From Dichomitus squalens LYAD-421 SS1 (lineage: Eukaryota > Basidiomycota > Agaricomycetes > Polyporales > Polyporaceae), in NCBI RefSeq assembly GCF_000275845.1, contig NW_006766910.1, positions 319,516 to 332,579 of the forward strand: a stretch of DNA of 13,064 nucleotides. The letters run 5' to 3'. This document shows, piece after piece, positions 9,277 to 13,064 of the stretch; positions within the stretch are counted from its first letter, which is position 1, and each line of letters starts with the position of its first letter. The notes under the pieces are model-generated. The model was not told where the DNA came from, did no database searches, and saw only the letters and a list, made by a program, of their open reading frames with translations. The position numbers were made by a program, and so were the translations under genes.

Positions 9277-10383
9277 CCTTGGTATTGCTGACTAGGTCGT
9301 TCACGTTGCTTTGACGTGGATTTTCATACTGGTGATACCCCATCACATATGTTACTCCTAACACATACCTCACTCCTCTACGCCTCCACATCCTGTCGTT
9401 CTTGCGCCGTCGCCTCTCCGTCTCACTGAGGGCTGCATCTACATCCCCACCGCTTGCGCCACGTCCTCTTCTACACTCATCGCTCGCGCGGTACCTCCTC
9501 TCATCTCATTACGTCGGCGAGCTCTTACTTACCCTGCCGTTCGTCGAATGCGTTGCGCAGATCGAACATAGCTCATCCTTTGAGCTGCACAATGTATCAT
9601 AGTATCATACCCCCATTGTAGAACACATCCATCCCTAGAAGTACGAAGAATTTCCTTCTCATCCTTGATATCGGTGTGATCCGTGTAAGCTCGCGCTTCA
9701 GATTTCATCTTCGCTAGCTATGATAAGTCTGTGTGAGCGGTACATGGAAGGGGTCAGCTATCCTTCAAACCGAAATGGTACCAACCTGGACAGTCTTTCT
9801 CACGCGGCTTCTGCGCCGCAGTCAGAGATCTAGACGTACCGGGACTCAGTCTCGATATCACTTCTTCGACCTATGCATGTGGCTGCTCCCTGTGATGCGA
9901 GTCGAACTGCTCGCCTGCTCTCGCTTCCCTCATAGAGAAGCGGGAAATCTGATCCGGATGTTCAATCAGCGATGTGAAGACGCATCCTTTCAACCACGAG
10001 GTTCGAATGCAAGCCTGTCACAGCTCACGCAACGGGCGAAAGTCATGCGCGTCTCGGAGTGAGTCACGTACTATAGGAGCAAGCTAACAATCCAACTATA
10101 TATGGGTACGTATGCAGCATGAGGAATAAAGCAACGTGCCACAATGAGACGAGGGGAGCAAAAGATCACATCGAACATGGCCAGACCAGTTCACAGTAGG
10201 TGCGCGTGTGTGAAAGCCACCGAGTTATACACACATCAGTCGAACGTCGTGTCCCGTCTATTCTGAGCTGAATGATGCGCACACCACGTCAGATTACCCC
10301 TGATGGAGAGTATCATACGGCCACATCTGTGACAATGGGTTGGCACATTACCTACGAGCGAAGGAAACCGATCAGCCAGCACA
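9277..10383. other. gene-free region between convergent genes
   Basis: About 1.1 kb between the ends of kinase B (plus) and the RNase III-like gene (minus), so it holds two 3' regions. Frames at 9402-9602 and 9733-10062 have no recognisable content. An AATAAA lies at 10125-10130 on the plus strand, far from the kinase stop. A GGTTCGAATGC string at 10000-10010 resembles a tRNA B box, but no cloverleaf can be drawn around it. Confidence 0.5.
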
Positions 10384-11016
10384 TTAGGCAAAACGCCTGC
10401 GGTCGGGGGACCTCGGCACGGTGGCTACCAGCTCCGCCGCGCGACTGGGATCAACGAGTGTAGCTATCCAGTTGAGGACAGCCTGGAAACCACTCCCGAC
10501 GAGGACTGCGCCAACGTAGGCATCCATAAGGTAGCGCGTCTCCTGCCCTCGTACAGCCAGCGTTAGCGTGGGCGACCTCCCTCAAAGGCAAATTGGCTAG
10601 TACGTACTTCCGGTGTTCGGAGGTCCACGTCGTTCGCGTGGCGCACCATTTCCCGCCATTTGTACCCTTCCACCCACTTCTCCACTTGCTCCTGCAGTTT
10701 GCTCACCTCCTCCTGGATGACGAAGCGCTCATGAGGCGGATGAACGCGTCGATTGACATGTGAAGCGCACCTCGAGCGCTTCCGCGGTCGGCAGTGGGTG
10801 TTTGTTGGAGGAGATGAGCGCGTAGGCTGCCTCCAACGCTCTCCCTCCGATGAAGGCGAGTCTCTTTCCGTCTCCGTAGGGAGTGTTTGCGTCGAGCGGG
10901 GCATCATGGAACCTGACTGAGGAATGAACGAAGATTTGGAGCATCGCCTCGCCGTCGATCTGGGGAGCAGGAGGTAGTAGAGACTCGGCAGCCATGGCAG
11001 CTGTGCTTGCCGCCAT
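10384..11016 (-). CDS. small RNase III-fold protein with degenerate catalytic motif (3 exons)
   Basis: Minus-strand exons 11016-10771, 10712-10608 and 10542-10384 give 169 aa. Residues about 20-135 have the layout of an RNase III domain: LQIFVHSSVRF (the LTHxS helix), YGDGKRLAFIGGRALEAAYALI (signature helix), QVEKWVEGYKWREMVR, then ETRYLMDAYVGAVLVGSGFQAV (the final EAxxGAxYxxxG helix). Catalytic acids are mostly lost: the signature Glu is Lys 51, the Asp of GDA is Gly 58, and the last helix has Tyr and Asp where Asp and Glu are usual. There is no dsRNA-binding domain. It is therefore probably an inactive RNase III fold, such as a mitochondrial ribosome-associated or RNA-binding protein; that role is inference. 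Intron 2 (10543-10607, 65 nt) has GTACGT, GCTAAC and GGGCAG. For intron 1 an alternative GAG acceptor at 10728-10730 gives 43 nt and a 174-aa product. The last exon, only 53 codons, is identified by the domain fit. Confidence 0.77.
10543..10607 (-). other. RNase III-like gene intron 2 (65 nt)
   Basis: Read on the minus strand: donor GTACGT, branch GCTAAC, acceptor GGGCAG, phase 0. It joins DLRTPE to ETRYLMDAYVGAV, completing the RNase III fold. Confidence 0.82.
10713..10770 (-). other. RNase III-like gene intron 1 (58 nt, acceptor uncertain)
   Basis: Read on the minus strand: donor GTGCGC, branch-like CTCAT, acceptor TCCAG. An earlier in-frame acceptor (CATGAG) would make a 43-nt intron and keep five more residues (RFVIQ). 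The CAG acceptor is preferred for its length, its C before AG and the branch spacing. Confidence 0.6.
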
Positions 11017-11950
11017 GGATGGACGATGCGTGTGGAGTGGTAGGAGAGGGATGTGAGAATTTGAGGATGGAGGAGCAATCTAACGCTTTGCAGAGTGCTG
11101 AAGGCTTATAAGCCGTCCCGTCGTGCTGCGGTACTCGACAGTGCTGGGATAGTGTTACGGAGATGAGGCTATATTCGAGGATTGGTAGAATACTGCGGTA
11201 GACAAAGTCCTTCTTCCGCGCGCAGTCGCGCGGCTTGGTAATATGCTTTATGATTCCATCCGAAGACGAGGAGAGATTCCTATGGTTATCACGAATTGGA
11301 ATGAGGGCGGAAGTAACAGCGACAGCATTGGCACTCACAGATCCTCGCGAGGAAGGTAGCACTCCAAAGGTTAGAGTCCCAGCCAAGTCTTGAGTGCATA
11401 TCAGGCTGTTAGAGGGTCTTCTTTCTCCGGCATGTGAACCTCACCTCCGTTTGAAGTTTCTACTCGCCACGTCACTAGTTGGCATGGCCCATGATGATTA
11501 TGAGATAAGAATCGGGTTACGAGTTGCCAAAGCATGAGAATAAGGGCAAGCATGGTATGTTTGCTTTAAGGCTATGCCTTAGGTTTGGTAACCGCAGAAC
11601 GATTGAAGAGGTACGAGTATTAGCTGTTCAAGTTCTTGCCGGTCGCCTGAACGAGAAGGAGAGACAGACGCTAGGAATTGACGAACTGAAGAATGTGCAT
11701 GTGATCCGGGGCGGCTAAGTATCACAATCTGATATCACGTGCGCTAAGTTCCGGACTCCAGACGAAAGGGACAAATGGTCGGGACACGTAGACCTGATCT
11801 CCATGAACAGCACACAGGTAAGGCCTCCGTCTGAATCACCCTCAGAATTTCACGGAAAGCAGGCTCTGACGTCTTGTATCCTCAGCGGTCTCTTCCGACG
11901 CAACTTTAACTTCCAAACGTGCCCATTGCGACACGCAAAAAAGGAGCTGA
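11017..11950. other. upstream region of the RNase III-like gene; otherwise nothing recognised
   Basis: The left 100 bases are the leader and core promoter of the minus-strand gene. The rest, to the first repeat arm, has only short unrecognised frames (11524-11718 plus; 10904-11386 minus, which overlaps the gene in another frame). Confidence 0.45.
11103..11114 (-). promoter_or_regulatory. palindromic TATA box GGCTTATAAGCC
   Basis: A perfect 12-bp palindrome with a TTATAA core lies 87-98 bases upstream of the minus-strand start codon at 11016. Position and core fit a TATA box for the RNase III-like gene. The symmetry makes orientation ambiguous, but no plus-strand gene follows closely. Confidence 0.55.
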
Positions 11951-12232
11951 AGAAGTTCGAGGACAAGCGGGCACAAATGGGATTCGTGTTTGGCCGGTGC
12001 AAACGTGTGCCGTACACAGTAGATACAATAAGGCTTATATGTTGGAATCCTGGCGTCAAGATGGCGAGCTCGCGGAACGAGCGCCACAGGTCCCGCGCCC
12101 CGACGGATACCCGCGCCCTTATCTACCCCTATTTAGCTACGTATATAAGCCTTATTGTATCTACTGTGTACGACACGCGTTTGCACCGGCCAAACGCGAA
12201 TCCCATTTGTGCCCGCTTGCCCTCGAACTTCT
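11951..12232. repeat. long inverted repeat: 90-bp arms, 102-bp spacer
   Basis: The left arm (11951-12040) and the right arm (12143-12232) are reverse complements at 86 of 90 positions, with no gaps. The four differences are all transitions, and two are CpG versus TpG in the left arm. Each arm contains AAGCCTTATTGTATCTAC in one orientation. If transcribed, the arms would fold into a long hairpin. The right arm lies 208 bases before the copia gag start and carries a TATATAAG string, so the arms may be two LTR pieces in opposite orientation. A foldback or MITE-like element is the alternative. Confidence 0.93.
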
Positions 12233-12238
12233 ACACAA
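12040..12238 (+). mobile_element. candidate 5' LTR of a copia element
   Basis: TGTTGGAATCC at 12040 resembles common copia LTR starts. A TATA box (TATATAAG, 12142-12149) lies about 100 bases in, and CTACACA near 12232-12238 would give a TG...CA element of roughly 199 bp ahead of the gag. No primer-binding site matching a tRNA 3' end or an initiator tRNA fragment was recognised, and the 3' LTR lies outside the window, so the borders are tentative. Confidence 0.3.
12142..12149 (+). promoter_or_regulatory. TATA box upstream of the copia gag
   Basis: TATATAAG occurs about 300 bases before the gag ATG, just inside the left edge of the right repeat arm. It is a good candidate for the LTR promoter. 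The mirrored copy in the left arm (about 12034-12040) would face the opposite way. Confidence 0.4.
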
Positions 12239-12324
12239 ATGCGTCTCCTCTGCCCGAAGGATAATTCGAGGCACTGCCTAGTGGGGCCGAAGCCACTCGA
12301 CGATCCCGCGAACCGACGACCCGT

Positions 12325-12379
12325 GACGACGACCGACCCGACGACGACCGACCCGACGACGACCGACCCGACGACGACC
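12325..12379. repeat. 15-bp tandem repeat, about 3.7 copies
   Basis: The unit GACGACGACCGACCC repeats three full times (12325, 12340, 12355) plus a 10-base partial copy. It sits between the candidate LTR and gag. One plus frame reads it as repeated DPTTT, but that frame ends at 12403 and is not joined to gag, so coding is unlikely. It probably lies in the element's untranslated leader. Confidence 0.9.
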
Positions 12380-12440
12380 CCGTGCACCCCGACGACCCCG
12401 TAACCGTGACCGCCCCGCGCTCCCCGCTGCTCCCGCCCCG

Positions 12441-13064
12441 ATGGCACCGCCCACAATTGCGAAGCTCGCCGATGACAACTACGCCGAATGGGTTATCGGC
12501 ATGGAGGCCCTCCTTGTTCGCAAGGGTCTCTGGGAGGTTACGAGCGCCCCTGCTGATGAAACCCGCCCCTCCGGCTCTGATAACACGAAGGCTGTGCGTG
12601 CCTGGCGTGCGAAGATCGCAGAAGCACGCGCCGAGATTATCTTGAATATCGAGCCCACCCAGTACGCCCACATCCAATCACAAGACGTTCACGAAGTCTG
12701 GACCGAGCTCCGTCGCGTCCACCGTGCCCGCGGCTTTGGTACCCGGGTCGCGCACCGGCGCGCTTTCTGGCGCTTGTCTAAGCGCCCGGATCAAACGATG
12801 ACATCGTGGATTGCTGACGTCCGCCGGGCCGCCTTCCGCCTCGAGGAGATTGACGCCTCTATCTCCGATGAAGACCGCATCCTCGTTCTCACGAATGGCC
12901 TCCCCGATTCGTACTCTCAGCTGGTCGTCAATCTCGACTCTACCCTGCCTAGCGAGCTTACCATCGATTACGTCATCACCCGCTTACTTAACGAAGAGTC
13001 GCGCCAATTGTCCCTCAACCCGCCTCATCATGACTCCGAAGTCGCCCTTGCTGCTTACACGAAG
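12441..13064 (+). CDS. Ty1/copia retrotransposon Gag, N-terminal part (runs off window)
   Basis: The frame is open for 208 codons from the ATG at 12441 to the window end. The N terminus has the copia Gag pattern LADDNYAEWVIGMEALLVRKGLWEV (NYxxW with GLWE, shown here as landmarks), as in DUF4219/UBN2 Gag proteins. Residues about 55-85 fit the WRAKIAEARAEIILNI helix; VHEVWTELRRV follows. SKRPDQTMTSWIADVRRA and the ISDEDRILVLTNGLPDSY stretch match the usual Gag core with its LPxSY motif. The zinc knuckle, protease, integrase and reverse transcriptase would lie to the right, outside the window. There is no in-frame ATG upstream back to a stop near 12324. Gag packages element RNA into virus-like particles. 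No stop or frameshift is seen in this part, so the copy may be young. Confidence 0.9.
   Translation, partial: MAPPTIAKLADDNYAEWVIGMEALLVRKGLWEVTSAPADETRPSGSDNTKAVRAWRAKIAEARAEIILNIEPTQYAHIQSQDVHEVWTELRRVHRARGFGTRVAHRRAFWRLSKRPDQTMTSWIADVRRAAFRLEEIDASISDEDRILVLTNGLPDSYSQLVVNLDSTLPSELTIDYVITRLLNEESRQLSLNPPHHDSEVALAAYTK

Noticed and set aside
9990..10020. tRNA gene suggested by GGTTCGAATGC
   Set aside because: The bases on either side do not pair into a T arm, and no acceptor stem or A box was found at the expected distances.
10904..11386. 160-codon minus-strand frame over the promoter of the RNase III-like gene
   Set aside because: It overlaps the first exon in another frame and has no recognisable content.
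11803..12264. Plus and minus frames across the inverted repeat as genes
   Set aside because: The same peptide appears from both arms on opposite strands simply because of the inverted repeat.
12276..12296. Primer-binding site starting TGGGGCCGAAGCC near 12282
   Set aside because: It begins with TGG, but I could not match the rest to a known tRNA 3' end, and the bases before it do not end in CA as an LTR should.
12155..12403. Frame with DPTTT repeats as a small protein
   Set aside because: It reads a GC-rich 15-bp tandem repeat in the element leader, with no support as coding.

Overview
The window reads as nuclear DNA of a basidiomycete fungus, most likely a mushroom-forming agaricomycete. 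The reasons are two FunK1-type fungal protein kinase genes, a family amplified in multicellular fungi. Many short GT-AG introns of about 51-65 nt carry CTRAY-like branch sites. Gene-free stretches are modest, and a Ty1/copia gag begins at the right edge. No operons, tRNAs or CRISPR-like arrays were seen.

Layout, left to right. 1-21 (-): a possible first coding codons of a divergent gene, weakly supported. 481-1173 (+): a small single-pass membrane protein of unknown function, two exons. 1174-2812: gene-poor DNA. 2813-5780 (+): FunK1 kinase A, four exons, 931 aa, with a long acidic insert. 5781-6661: intergenic DNA with short dyads. 6662-9276 (+): FunK1 kinase B, four exons, 815 aa, with Cys in place of the Arg of the HRD motif. 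9277-10383: gene-free. 10384-11016 (-): a three-exon gene for a small RNase III-fold protein whose catalytic acidic residues are almost all replaced; its last exon is only 53 codons and is easily missed. 11017-11950: its TATA-containing upstream region, then nothing recognised. 11951-12232: two 90-bp inverted arms, about 96% identical, around a 102-bp spacer. 12325-12379: a 15-bp tandem repeat. 12441-13064 (+): the N-terminal 208 codons of a copia Gag, running off the window.

The two kinases form a same-strand tandem pair. Their intron positions and phases (0, 1, 0) match, and exon 3 is 209 nt in both, so they look like an old local duplication. Both carry a basic, nuclear-localisation-like cluster in the variable linker between the N-lobe-like and C-lobe-like parts. 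The right 1.1 kb is a transposon neighbourhood: the inverted arms look like LTR-derived sequence in head-to-head orientation, possibly a copia element inserted into an older, oppositely oriented LTR. No clearly new biochemical system is visible. The most notable items are the degenerate RNase III-like protein, the unusual kinase motifs, and the hairpin-forming repeat beside the retrotransposon.
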